A stretch of 64,000 nucleotides of DNA, from the NCBI GenBank assembly GCA_017163975.1, contig JAFFSR010000364.1, forward strand, positions 62,001-126,000, given 5' to 3'. The stretch comes from Anastatus disparis (taxonomy: Eukaryota > Arthropoda > Insecta > Hymenoptera > Eupelmidae). A program made the position numbers and the translations under genes. The notes beneath the pieces are model-generated. The model worked only from the letters and a program-made list of their open reading frames with translations, ran no database searches and had not been told where the DNA came from. Below, piece by piece: positions 23,613-35,406 of the stretch (within the stretch, counting starts at the first letter, position 1; each line of letters begins with the position of its first letter).

Positions 23613-24548
23613 AAGTTGATATCTTAATGTAGGTACCATATATTGCAAAATTACTTAGAAAATACAATTGTCATATGGCTGATTCCATTCAGATTCATGC
23701 AGGCCGTCACAAATTGAATTTTTTTTTTCTTCTAAGTAATAAAAATACCTTCTATTATGTATATGAAGATAAAATTTACCTCGTAGAACGCTCAAAAAAT
23801 TTTTTTTTTCTTACTACAGCAATTTTAGTGTTGGATGAAAAAACGAAACTTCAAAAATTGAAAATGAACCTCTACTTTTAAATGACTATCGCTCCGTCAA
23901 TTTCCAACCTTTTTGGGCGTTCTTTTAACGAAAATGTGCGGAATTCTGTCTAGTTTTGAATGCGATCTCAATTTTTGTGATACAATTTGATCCCACTGAG
24001 TTATTTACGAAAAAACCGAAAAAAGCGATTTTTTTCAAACACGATTATCTCAAAAACTATATTTTTTTTTTTTAATTTTCATATGATTTTATACATAAAA
24101 AATACTAACTTTTAGGGTAGGTGAGAATATGCGATTTTGCCTTATTTTTTTTTAACAGATTTTTAAACGTTTTTTTTATATTTTCGATTTTAAAACATTG
24201 ATACCATGGCGCATCGTACTATTTTTCCAACTTTACGTGTTCTTATAATTATTTTCATGCTCTTATTTATTAATATATCAAAAATATTAACAATAATGTT
24301 TCAAATAAACCCCGGATCGAATATTTTGATCAATTAGAACCAAAGTTATGACGATTTAAAGTTTAAAAAAAAATGCTGAAACTTTAAAAAAATATATTTA
24401 CTTTGAATTTTGAATTTTGAATTTTGAATTTGAATTTTGAAAAGATGAATTTTTTAAATACTCAAATATATTATTTGATCATTTTTAATGAACAAATAAT
24501 ATGCGATACAATTAAGAAATGAACACTAATAAATTTGAATAAAACCTT
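23613..24548. other. Non-coding flank of the 24.5-26.1 kb pseudogene
   Basis: The stretch 23880-24440 has the style of transposon subterminal DNA (poly-T runs, ATTATCTCAAAAACTAT, repeated TTGAATTT). It probably belongs to the 3' side of the element that carried the minus-strand pseudogene. No end is identified. Confidence 0.4.
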
Positions 24549-26110
24549 TCAATTTACTTCTTGCCATTCATGTCTCGAAGTTTTGGCAGTGTAGATTTGG
24601 TTTCGTTCACTTTCCCAACAGTGAATCTTTTGAATACCTTTAATTTCTTTTGCATTTCCTAACCATATCATTTTTTTTGTCTGTCGAAAAACTTCTAACT
24701 CATCCTTGCGGATAACAAGAATGTTAATCGACAGAGTATATTTTGACACGTAAGAGGCAAAATTTTCAGCGTTTCTAATAAAATATGCACTCTTCTTGGA
24801 CAGATTATACGTAGTAGCATAATGTTTAACTGAACCACCAATACCGTGACAAGCGCCTTTACCATGACCTTTTGCAGAAAAAAGCCATTTTCTGTTTAGT
24901 TTTGAGTTTTGAAGCTCATAGAATTGATATCTATTTTTAAAATGACTGGCAGTTCCATCGGAAATGGTTATGATTTGATCAAGATCTTGCGCAATATGTT
25001 TTTGTTTTAAGTTGTCGATAATTAAATTTATAGCCGTTAGGGCATGAGACAAATCATGTTTAATATCGTCAGAGATGGTGACATAACTGACTGTTTTATC
25101 ATTTCCGAAATAGCATACTGACGTGAATATTGATATTATGATTTTTACTCCAACGATAGCTTCGAATTTCATTTTGGAGCAGAACTGTCCAATTTTCTGC
25201 AAAATCGACATGAATAACTAATTGGAAGTCATTATTCTTCGCTAAAAGTTTAACCTCTTTAATTGCTATACGTGAATTTCTTTAACCAATTTATGAGCAC
25301 TTACAGTGAGAGCGCGCTCTCTTAACTCTATTAAGAAATTTTCAATTGTGCTAGTTTTATGAAGTAAATTTGATTTTTCCCAAACACCATAAATTATTTC
25401 TTCATATAAATCTTCTTCTGTCAAAAAAATTACTTGTAAATCAATATAATCTCCAATGGGACATTCTTTACATTCTCTTAGTACACATTTCATATCATCT
25501 TTTGAACAAAAAAGTGAAGAACATATTTTCAATTCCAAATCTGCAATGTCTTGTTGATTCTCTTTTTTATAATTATTCAAAGCATCTAACATAAGTTTAA
25601 GATTCTCGCAGTAAACGCAAGTACACGAATCGGTGGGTGGATGTGATATAACCCACTTTGGTCTTAAAGCGTAGAATGTTGATTTACCAATTTTTGTTTT
25701 CATTTCAGGATTTTCGTCTTTAAATAATTAATATATTTCTTTTATACTTCGCGTAAGAAAGCGTTTGACTTTTTTAGTTTTTATACCATTTTCTTTGATA
25801 GATACTATGTCGCTTTTATTTGCACTTTGAAGAGAACAATTGAAATCATCGTTCAGATGATAATCCTTTACTTTCATTAAAATTTCACTATCCAAAGAAT
25901 GGCCACAATAGTTCTCAGATTGCTTGTAAATTTTTTTATTATTTACCAATAATCGTGCTTGATCAATCATATAAATAGTTACATTTGGTAAAACAGATAA
26001 TAAATAATCTTTGGAAATATCACTTGGTATAATACTCAACAATCGCACAGTCTCAAGAAAATTTGAACAATTATTTAATGCAATTTTAATATTCTCAATC
26101 CATTCATCAT
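24549..26110 (-). pseudogene. Broken transposase-like gene, homologous to 63145 gene
   Basis: Three pieces form one coherent protein. 26110-25731 encodes LLSIIP-like and FLTRSIKEIY; a TAA at 25728-25730 interrupts it in frame. 25727-25266 continues with LFKDENPE, TFYALRPKW, and CTCVYCENLKLMLDAL. One base is gained or lost near 25266; the next frame reads HVDFAENWTVLLQ. A second shift near 25110 restores the first frame for YVTISDD, ITISDGTASHFKN and AKGHGKGACHGIGG, up to a stop at 24549. The order RPKW, Cys cluster, DFAEN, SDG, HGKG is a family I know from arthropod and Hydra repeats, probably an RNase-H-like transposase. The Asp I expect in KGACDGIGG is His here (24846-24848). The N-terminal third is missing, replaced by the GTCTCC array. 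Confidence 0.75.
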
Positions 26111-26301
26111 TTGTTTTGTCATCCGTCTTTCCATCTCCGTCTTTCCGTCTTCGTATCTCCGTCTCTTCAAATCCGTCTCTTCGTCTCTCCATCACGGTCT
26201 CTCTAACTCCGTCTCTCCGTTATCTGTCTCCGCTTTTCTGTTTACGTCTCTACGTCTCTGTTTTTCCGTCTTCGTTTCTCCGTCTCTCCGTAATTACATT
26301 A

Positions 26302-26362
<61 letters not shown>

Positions 26363-27535
26363 CTTCAATATTTTGAAGTAAAGAATTAATTATATCTTTT
26401 GCATTACTGTCACATACATACATACACATACACATACACACATATACTCATACACAATATCCGTCACTCCGTCATCGTCGTCGTCTCTCCGTCTCCGTCT
26501 CTCCAACTCCATGTCTCCGTCTTTCTGTCTCCGGATCTCCGTCTCTATGTCTTCGTCTCTTCGTCACCGTCTCTCCATCTCCATCTCTCCGTCACCGTCA
26601 CTCCGTCTTCGCTTCTCCGACTCTCCGTCTCCGTTTCTCTGTCTCCGTTTTTCCGTCACCGTCTCTCCACCTCCGTTTCTTCGTTTCTCCGTCTTCGTTT
26701 CTCCGTCTCCGTTTCTTCGTCTTCGTCTCTTCGTAATTACATTACTACTTGTATATATATTATTATTTCAGTATATTGAAGAAAAGAATTAAGACTTATT
26801 TTACACACGTACACCTGCAATATAAACATACACACACATACATATACACATACACACATATATACATACCCATACACATGCACACATTTACAAATATCCA
26901 TACACATACACTTACTTTTATATACATACACACATACACAATATCCGTCACCCCGTCTCCTTTTCCGTCACCGTCTCTCCGTCTCCGTTTCTCCGTCTTT
27001 GTTTTTCCGTGTCTGTCTCTCAATTTCCGTTTTTCCGTCTCCATTTCTTTGTCTTCGTTTCTCTGTTTCCGTTTCTCAGTAATTACTTATATATATTATT
27101 ATATTTATTATATTAAAGTGAAGAATTAGGACTTCTTTTTTCTTGACGTGAATATCTTTTGCATTATCGTCAGATACATACATACACACACACGCACACA
27201 CTTACACATACGTACACATACACACATACACAATATCCGTCACTCCGTCTCCGTCATCATTTCTGCATCTCCGTCTCTCCAACTCCATGTCTCCATCTCC
27301 GTCTCTCCGCCATTGTCTCTCCATCCCCATCTCCCCCTCACCGTCTCCGTCTCTCTGTTTCCTTCTGTCTGTCTCCGTCTCTTCGTAATTACATTACTAC
27401 TTATATATATATATATATATATTTATGTCCTCGTAGGCCGTATTCGTGCCAGTATGTAAAGAGCATGCTAAATTTGTATTGGCATTGCATATGTCTCAGA
27501 CGCGCTCCTCGACTCTTTACAAGCTTTATATGTCC

Positions 27536-27568
27536 TCCTGAGACATATTGAGTCTCAATATGTCTCAG
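27536..27568. repeat. Perfect short palindrome
   Basis: CCTGAGACATATTGA and TCAATATGTCTCAGG meet at a GTC-like centre. It lies in a block (27424-27990) that interrupts the compound satellite. Confidence 0.7.
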
Positions 27569-27832
27569 GAGAAATCAATATGGCATCACCGATCCTACTA
27601 TGTTTCGTTCAATATGTCAAAGAGCAATCACATTGAACGTAGGTTAGTGAAAAAAAAATGACTCGCGCTTCGACAGCAGCTATACTCATTACAAAATGTC
27701 AATCTAAGAAACAAAAGAAAAAATCAATAGAATTAAAATTTAATTTTAAAATTATTGGAAAAAACATTAATATTTTTAACTAATAAGTTATAGTTCCTCA
27801 TACGGCCCACTTCGGACATAAAATCATCTATG

Positions 27833-27990
27833 TCCTTTGGCCGTTTATTCAGGTGGAATCTGAATCTCAAACAATGTTTGCCGCTTGAGCAGAAATCTAC
27901 CTCGGGCGCGCTTCGCGCGCCCTCGGCAATTTCAGCTCAAGCGACAAACATTGTTCTCGATTCATATTCCACCTGAATACGGCCAAAGAA
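27833..27990. repeat. GC-centred foldback
   Basis: Arms TTCAGGTGGAATCTGAATC and GATTCATATTCCACCTGAA, then CAATGTTTG-CGCTTGAGC and its complement, close on a GGGCGCGCTTCGCGCGCCC core. About 155 bp, far richer in GC than its surroundings. Two other foldbacks of this design are at 53655-53770 and 54618-54710. Confidence 0.7.
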
Positions 27991-27999
27991 CATATATAA

Positions 28000-28114
<115 letters not shown>

Positions 28115-28345
28115 ATTTCATTATATCGAAGTGAAGAATTGAAACTTCTTTTTCCTTACGTTAATATCTTTTGCATTATTATCACATACATACATACACA
28201 TACACACATACACAGTATCCGTCACCCCGGCTCCGTCATCGTCCTTCCGTATCCGTCTCTCCGTCTCCGTTTCTCCATCACCGTCTGTCCATCCCCGTTT
28301 CTCTGTCTTCGTATTTCCGTTTTCGTCTCTCCGTAATTACATTAC

Positions 28346-28376
<31 letters not shown>

Positions 28377-29378
28377 AAAGTAAAGAATTAAGACTTCTCT
28401 TTTTCATACGTGAATATCTTTTGCATCATTGTCACATACATACACATACACACGTGCACCTTTAAAATACACATACACTTATTCACACATATACACAAAT
28501 ACACAATATCCGTCCCGCCGTCTCCGTTTCTGTTTCTCTGACTCCGTCTCCTCACCTCAAGGTTGTTCCTTTAGTAACTTCCAACAAGAAATCCCATGGT
28601 GAACTTTATTTTGACCTTGAGGATGACCTTCAAGGTCATTTCAAGGTCAACTTTTTTTTTCAAATGCGAACTCCCTATTTTGATACCGGCAATCGAAAGA
28701 GTGGAAAATTTTACGTTCAGATATATACTCAGGTCACATGACCTGAACGACCTTGAACCTGATTTGAAGGACATCTGAAACTCATTACCGTCTGACCTCT
28801 GGAAAGGTCTGTATCGTATTGGACAAGGCCGTTCCTTAAGTAACTTTCAACGAGGAATCCGATGGTGAACTTCATTTCGACCTTGAGGATGACCTTCAAG
28901 GTCATTTCATAGTCATCTGAACTTAACGTTGGGCTAATTTGAGGTGGGATTTTTTTATACCGGTCAAGATAATGGTTATTTCTAGTAAATTTTTGATGTA
29001 ATAAATGGCTTGAAGAATACGAGTAAGGCTCCTTTTCACGCTACACAGTTATTGCATATGAACTCTGCACTCATGCCAAGTTAGCGACGTCAACAATTTC
29101 CTTGATCTTTTTAGTATTTATCCATTGTTTTTAAGTCATATTTTACAATAGAACTTCTAATTTTGATATTTACCTTTCTCAGAAAGTAACATAAATTTAA
29201 AGCGTTAAATGTTAAATTTTTTTTAATTTCAAATTTTTTCTTCATTTTCTAAATGTTTTACAAAAAATTTAAATAATTTAATAGATTTTGCATTTGTAGT
29301 ATCTCTCTTTAAAATAAATAAAATTTAATTTTGATTTTTTAATTTTTCGAAGAGTCTTCCCGCAATTAGTTTAGTTTT

Positions 29379-30491
29379 TTGTTCTCATTTTATTCAAAAG
29401 CCTCGGCGTATGTTCGACTTTCTGAGCGGGAAAGATTATCTCTATTAATGATGCGTGGTTGGGGAGATTGCCAGCGAAGTTTAGAGGATACGCGGATATT
29501 ATTTAATCATACTTTCCGTAACAGAGATGGTGCAAGCCAAATATCTAAATCTACAATACAAAGAACTGTACGGCGTTTTGATGAGCGTGGGACTCTTAAT
29601 GATCTCGAGAGATCTAGCCGTCCAAAGTCTGCAACTACTGAAGAAAAACCATTTGAGATCGCTCAAGCTTTCGTTGAAAATCAGCATCATACTCAACGTA
29701 AAGCATCGAATGAATATGACATTTCTCATGAATAAGTGCGAAAAATATTTAAAAATATAAATTTTCATCCCTATAAAGTACATTTGTTACAAGAGCTGAG
29801 TGATCATAATCCGGACCGCTGGGTTGAATTTTGTGAAACAATGATGACTAGAATCGACGCAAATCCAAATTTTTTGTATAATACAGTTTTTTCAGATGAA
29901 GCTACTTTCTAGTTAAATGGTGAAGTAAACAGACATAATTGTAGATATTGGTCCGATGCAAGTACTTTTGGGATGCTGGAAAGTCATACACAATACCCGC
30001 AAAAGGTTAATGTTTGGGCTGATATCTTGAATGATACATTGATAGGTCCTTTTTTTATCGAAGGCAATCTCACCGCCGATAGATATGAAGAGTTTCTCAG
30101 AAATCAAATTATACCAGGAATAAGAGAAGTAGCAGGTAATAATTTTGACGAAATATGGTTTTAACAGGATGGAGCTGCTCCTCACTTTGGTAGGAATGTT
30201 CGAGCATACTTAAATGGTCAATTCACTCGTAGATGGATTGGAAGAAGAGGTGCAATTGAGTGGCCTGCTAGATCACCCGATCTGACGCCCCTTGATTACT
30301 TTCTTTGGGGTTATTTAAAAAGTAAAGTATTCGTACTTCAACCACAAAATTTAGACGAACTGCGGAACAGGATTTTACAAGAAGCTGTTTTAATAGATAC
30401 GAAAATGATCCGCAGAGCTGTTACTGCTTTTTATGAACGCATAGCTGCTTGTCAAGAAGTTCAAGGCTCGCAGTTTAAACAAATGAAATAA
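29379..30491 (+). pseudogene. Mariner/Tc1 transposase (DUF4817 type), three in-frame stops
   Basis: A 370-codon frame runs unbroken by frameshifts from an ATG at 29379 to TAA at 30489-30491. It has only three internal stops: TAA 29733-29735, TAG 29910-29912 and TAA 30162-30164. The N-terminal part (residues 10-110) is a helix-turn-helix with RLSERERLSLL, FNHTFRNR, STIQRTVRRFDERG and RPKSATTEE. The catalytic Asp residues are in FSDEATF, QDGAAPHF and ARSPDLTPLDYFLW, with 36 residues between the second and third. Two of the stops sit where Gln (CAA) is expected, consistent with C-to-T change. It encodes the cut-and-paste enzyme of the surrounding element, now inactive. Confidence 0.9.
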
Positions 30492-30504
30492 ATATCAGCA
30501 AAAT

Positions 30505-30664
30505 GTGAGAGGCAAGAGGACTTACGCTAAACCAGCACCCCATCGTGAGAGGCAAGAAGACTCACGCTAAACCAGCACCCCATCGTGAAAGGCAAGGGGA
30601 CTCATGCTAAACCAGCACACCATTATGAGAGGTAAGGGGACTCACGCTATACCAGCACCCCAAA
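30505..30664 (+). repeat. Four 40-bp tandem repeats
   Basis: Four copies of a 40-bp unit built on GTGAGAGGCAAG, GACTCACGCTAAACCAGC and ACCCCATC follow the mariner stop codon. The copies differ at a few positions. The ORF at 30604 is an artefact. Confidence 0.9.
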
Positions 30665-31688
30665 GGGACCAGAATTTACTACGTCCACGCCGTTGCTCCT
30701 GGGTAGTGCAAAAAGTAAAAACCATACCTTTGATCTTCCGTAAGGTCAGACGGCCATTAAGTTCAGATTATCTTCAAATGAGATTCAAGGTCGTTTAGTG
30801 TTCATGTGACCTGAGTACATATTTGAACGTAAAATTTTTCACTTTTTCGATTGCCGGTATCAAAATAGAGGGTTTGCGTTTGAAAAAAAAGTAGATTTTG
30901 AAATGACCTTGAAGGTCATCCTCAAGGTCGAAATAAAGTTCACCATCGGATTCCACGTTGAAAGTTACTAAAGGAATGGCCTTATCCAGTACAATACAGA
31001 CCTTTCCAGAGGTCAGACGGTCATGAGTTTCAGATGTTCTTTAAATCAGGTTTGAAGTCGTTCAGGCCATGTGACCTGAGTACATATTTAAACGTAAAAT
31101 TTTCCACTCTTTCGATTGCCGATATCAAAATAGGGGGTTCGCATTTGAAAAAAAAGTTGACCTTAAAATGACCTTGAAGGTCATCTTCAAGGTAAAAATA
31201 AAGTTCACCATCGGATTCCTCGTTAAAAGTTCCTGAAGGAATGGCCTTTTCCAGTACGATACAGACCTCTCCAGAGGTCAGACGGTCACGAGTTTCAGAT
31301 TATCTTCAAATCAGGTTCAAGGTCGTTCAGGTCATGTAACCTGAGTACATATTTGAACGTAAAATTTTCCACTCTTTCGATTACCGGTATCAAAACAGGG
31401 GGTTCGCATTTGAAAAAAAAAAGTTGACTTGGAAATGGTCTTGAAGGTCATCCTCAAGGTCGAAATAAAGTTCACCATCGGATTCCTCGTTGAAAGTTAC
31501 TAAAGGAATGGCCTTGTCCAGTACGATACAGACCTTCCCAGAGGTCAGACGGTCATGAGTTACAGATTATCTTCAAATGAGGTTCAAGATTATTCAGGTC
31601 ATGTGACCTGAGTACTTATTTGAACGTAAAATTTTCCACTCTTTCGATTGTCGGTATCAAAATAGGGGGTTCGCATTTGAAAAAAAAA

Positions 31689-32256
31689 GTTGACTTTAAA
31701 ATGACCTTGAAGGTCATCCTCAAGGTCGAAATAAAGTTCACCATCGGATTCCTCGTTGAGAGTTACTACAGAAAGAACCTTGACCTTTGCCAAAAATATC
31801 TTTCCTAAAAAAATACAGGACCGTTCCGTTACTTTTTTGACACCCTGTATAGAGGGTGACATACGCTGACAGAAAAGATATCTCGATCCTCTTGGATATA
31901 ACTTACCAGGAGAGTAGCTGAGTTGCGGGTCACAGATCTTGATGAAACTTTGGGATAAGTATTTAGGTAAAAGTTGACTTTAAAATGACCTTGAAGGTCA
32001 TCCTCAAGGTCGAAATAAAGTTCACCATCGGATTCCTCGTTGAGAGTTACTACAGAAAGAACCTTGACCTTTGCCAAAAATATCTTTCCTAAAAAAATAC
32101 AGGACCGTTCCGTTACTTTTTTGACACCCTGTATAGAGGGTAACATACGCTGACAGAAAAGATATCTCGATCCTCTTGGATATAACTTACCAGGAGAGTA
32201 GCTGAGTTGCGGGTCACAGATCTTGATGAAACTTTGGGATAAGTATTTAGGTACCA
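31689..32256. repeat. 284-bp near-identical tandem duplication
   Basis: 31689-31972 and 31973-32256 differ at very few positions (for example G/A in AGAGGGTGACATA). The unit spans the last mariner repeat, the mariner tip, flanking DNA and the first ~65 bp of the next palindromic MITE. Two ORFs on the minus strand repeat the same peptide because of this. Confidence 0.9.
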
Positions 32257-32886
32257 AAATATGAGTAAAGCCACAGCGTTACGGTCTAACGCTTCGAAAA
32301 ATTGAAGTTATGGACAATTATAGTCTTATTTTTAGAAAAATATGAAAAAAGAACTCCTAATTAAAGTGTGAATAATTCTGTCTAAAAATGTCTTTAATAA
32401 ATCTACAATAACTAAAATCAAAGCAGAGAAAGCAAGCTTTAATTTGCTAATTTCCGAATTGAAAAATAATAATTAGAACTAAAGTTATGCTTGTTTAAAG
32501 TTAAGCAGCAAAAGAGTACTACAAATAGTCTAAATTTTGAAGGATGGTGATTTTTAGTACTCTTTTGCTGCTTAACTTTAAACAAGCATAACTTTAGTTC
32601 TAATTATTATTTTTCAATTCGGAAATTAGCAAATTAAAGCTTGCTTTCTCTGCTTTGATTTTAGTTATTGTAGATTTATTAAAGACATTTTTAGACAGAA
32701 TTATTCACACTTTAATTAGGAGTTCTTTTTTCATATTTTTCTAAAAATAAGACTATAATTGTCCATAACTTCAATTTTTCGAAGCGTTAGACCGTGCCGC
32801 TGTGGCTTTACTCATATTTTGGTACCTAAATACTTATCCCGAAGTTTTACCAAGATCTGTGACCCGCAACTCAGACACTCTCCTGG
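32190..32886. mobile_element. 697-bp palindromic MITE, AGGAGAGT family (CCAGG subtype)
   Basis: Ends CCAGGAGAGT and ACTCTCCTGG are flanked by TTA (32187-32189 and 32887-32889). The arms are almost perfect, with shared blocks GGGTCACAGATCTTG, GTTATGGACAATTATAGTC and AAAGCAGAGAAAGCAAGC. A truncated first 65 bp of the left arm also exists at 31906-31971 because of the duplication. Confidence 0.85.
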
Positions 32887-32889
32887 TTA

Positions 32890-33896
32890 AAATCTGTGAA
32901 GCAAGAAATTAATTTAAACTTCTAGTTACCTAAATCTAAGAAATTATTTTTCCATTCAAATGATCACATCAAATCGCAGTAATTCTTTGGCTTCGAGAAA
33001 TCTTTCCTGTCGATTCATATAAATATGTCATGCATAATATAACTTAACAGTTTAACGTACGATTTACAACCAAGCTTCAAGTTGGTTGTAAAATTTGTCA
33101 ATAAAATCGACTTAGCGCTTCAGTTTAGAAAATTTTCGTCGTTACGTAAACATTATCTTTGATAACGTTCGCGATATTCCATAGTATTTGCTAAAAATTA
33201 TTACTACGCATGCGCACGTCGGTGTTAAGCCTGACGTTAGACTTACTGAATAAGCCCCCAGCTGTAGTCCGACGGTAGGGCTGTGCTCTGTATATACAGT
33301 GAACTACTATGTAGCGGTACCTATCTAATCTTTATTAGTCCTTAATGAAACTGTATGCGTTGCGTATTTTGGGTAATATTAAGGCTGTACCCAAAAAAAT
33401 CGCTTACGTTTGATCTTGTACTCGTGTGCGTTTTAATTATGGAGCATACTGCATTTCACACACGCTTAGTCAGGACTGTTAAGTTAATATAATCGCATGC
33501 ATACATTAGTCGATTCAAACGGATTAATGGAACGTTCGTGATTTGACTTTTGCATTAATTTAGTTCCGGTTTTGCGAATAATAGTGATTTAAGGACTTAC
33601 GGAATCGCTAGAGCTCCGGATTTTTTCGGTGTAAATTTTTGCGCATATTTTAGACGTGCATACGACAACACAGTAAAAATTTTTTCAGAACATTACATTG
33701 CTTCGCGTGGTAAATACACATTGGAAACGGTAAAATTACATGACTTATAGTCACGGCACTCATTCTAATCTACATTCGAAATAGTTTAATAAAAAATGTA
33801 CGTTGAACATTTATTAGTTATGACACTTTAAAATTTAATAACATTATTTAATAACTTTATATTTAAAATCAATTGATAATAATAAAATATTTCTTA
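32890..33896. other. Unassigned sequence, slightly richer in GC
   Basis: No ORF or splice-consistent exon found on either strand. It contains isolated CATGCGCA words. It could be regulatory or an intron of the POLE4-like gene, but nothing supports either. Confidence 0.35.
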
Positions 33897-35406
33897 TCTC
33901 TCTATATTATTAAAAATATATCACTGCTGTCGCCGTCAGAAATATGCTCCTCATTTTTGGCTCCTCATTTCTTAACATTCATTTAACTATAATTTAGCTA
34001 AAATCAGCTGAAAGTTAGCTAAAGTTTAGATGAATTTAGCTATAATTTAACTATAATTTAACTGAAAGCAAGCTAAAAGTCAGCAAAAAGTTACCTATAA
34101 GTTAGTTAGAAGTTAGCTAAAATTTAGATATATTTAGCTGTAATTTAGCTAATTTAATTCCCTCATATCATTATTATTATTTTTGTAGGCTGGGGAATCT
34201 CAGGATTTGGGGGTTATAAACCAACTATTATTTCTTATTTAATTATATATATTTATATCCTCCCAAATAAAACCCACCCTTACAAAGTATATCGCCGCTG
34301 TCATCGCTGTTATCGTCAGAAATGTGCCCCTCATTTTTGGACCTACATTACAGCATTAAATTTAGCTGGATTTAAGCTTGTAATTAGCTAGGAAATAACT
34401 AAATTAAGCTTAATTTGAGCTTTGAAATAGCTCATTTTAAATTTTGTATATAACGATATATAATAACATATAAGTTTAAGATTTATTATAGATGAAAAAT
34501 AGGTAACAATATTTTTTTTACAACTAGCTAATTATCCTGTAATCATCGTGAAGTTTAATCATGTAAATAATTATGAATTTTACGATTTTATTTAAAGTAT
34601 AGGATTGAAAATTTCATTATGAAAAAGCTAAATTAAACTTTAATAATCAAATGATTAAATTTAAATTTTGTTAAATCAAAATCAAACACTTAAATATTGT
34701 CTTTATAAATTTAATTTAATATTTATTCAATTTTGTAAAAGAACACCGACATCACAGTTTTCTAAATTTTTGTTCTTAATACAAAAATATTTCAATATTT
34801 CAAATATCTCTTTATTACTGCCTTCCCTTTTTAGTTCATTAAAAAACTATCAAATATAGAACTATCACTATATTCAGTTCATTTTAAAAGTATCAAATAA
34901 AATCTCTATGATTAAATTATTGAATCAAGTGCACTTATTTATTGTCTACCTGTATCTACTTAGCTGAATCATAGTAAGATTACTACAAGTATATTTCTAT
35001 ATATTTCTTTCAAAATTCAAGTATATTTAATCGTGACAGCGATTCAAATCAATTAAAATTGGTAGAGTCTTTCTACCACTAGACTAACATTTGATAAAAC
35101 GTTTATAAATCAATTACTAACTTTATTCTTTATTTAATATTATAATAAAACGTATACACGTAGCCCTCATAATACACAACATTTAATCATTAATTCTGTC
35201 CTTGTGTAAAGTCAGGACTTCACAGATGATTAGATTCATTAAAAGATCATTGGAGATTTACCTGAAAAAAACTATTGAATTATTAAAATTATTTAGTATT
35301 TTAAATAAAAGTTATTGAAAAAATTGCAAATTCTTTGATATTTTTTTAAAGTTTTAAAAGTAAGATAGGAGTTGGCGTGCTTGCGCGCAAGGGGCTTGCC
35401 CCCTAG
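33897..35406 (+). mobile_element. Candidate non-autonomous Helitron
   Basis: The 5' end TCTCTCTATATTATTAAAA follows an A. The 3' end has a GCGTGCTTGCGCGC stretch, a GGGGCTTGCCCC hairpin and CTAG followed by T. This matches Helitron rules (A|TC ... CTRR|T). The 3' cap resembles the one at 23176-23216. The interior repeats GTCAGAAATRTGC-CCTCATTTTTGG at about 33940 and 34315 and has no Rep/helicase. Boundaries are inferred from motifs alone. Confidence 0.45.
33985..34160 (+). repeat. Degenerate ~11-bp TTAGCTAAA repeats
   Basis: AGTTAGCTAAA, TTTAGCTATAA and TTTAACTATAA words repeat around a dozen times, with a weaker echo at 34355-34435. It lies inside the Helitron candidate. Confidence 0.7.

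Larger units (their letters stand above)
28558..31852. mobile_element. Mariner-type element with arrays of 266-bp subterminal repeats
   Basis: A mariner pseudogene (29379-30491) is flanked by inverted arrays of one repeat: about 1.4 copies at 28558-28925 and about 4 copies in reverse at 30722-31852. The word GTTCACC occurs at 30939, 31203, 31470 and 31736, which sets the period near 266. The right tip reads, on the reverse strand, TATACAGGGTGTCAAAAAAG, a mariner-style TA-CAGGG end. The left tip is lost against the GTCTCC array. Each repeat contains several AAGGTCA words. Confidence 0.75.

Noticed and set aside
30505..30664. CRISPR-like array of four repeats
   Set aside because: The 40-bp units are contiguous without spacers, and the genome is eukaryotic.
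31599..32257. Two minus-strand ORFs of 87 and 142 residues with a shared peptide
   Set aside because: They come from the 266-bp mariner repeats and the 284-bp duplication; the peptide is not conserved in the other repeat units.
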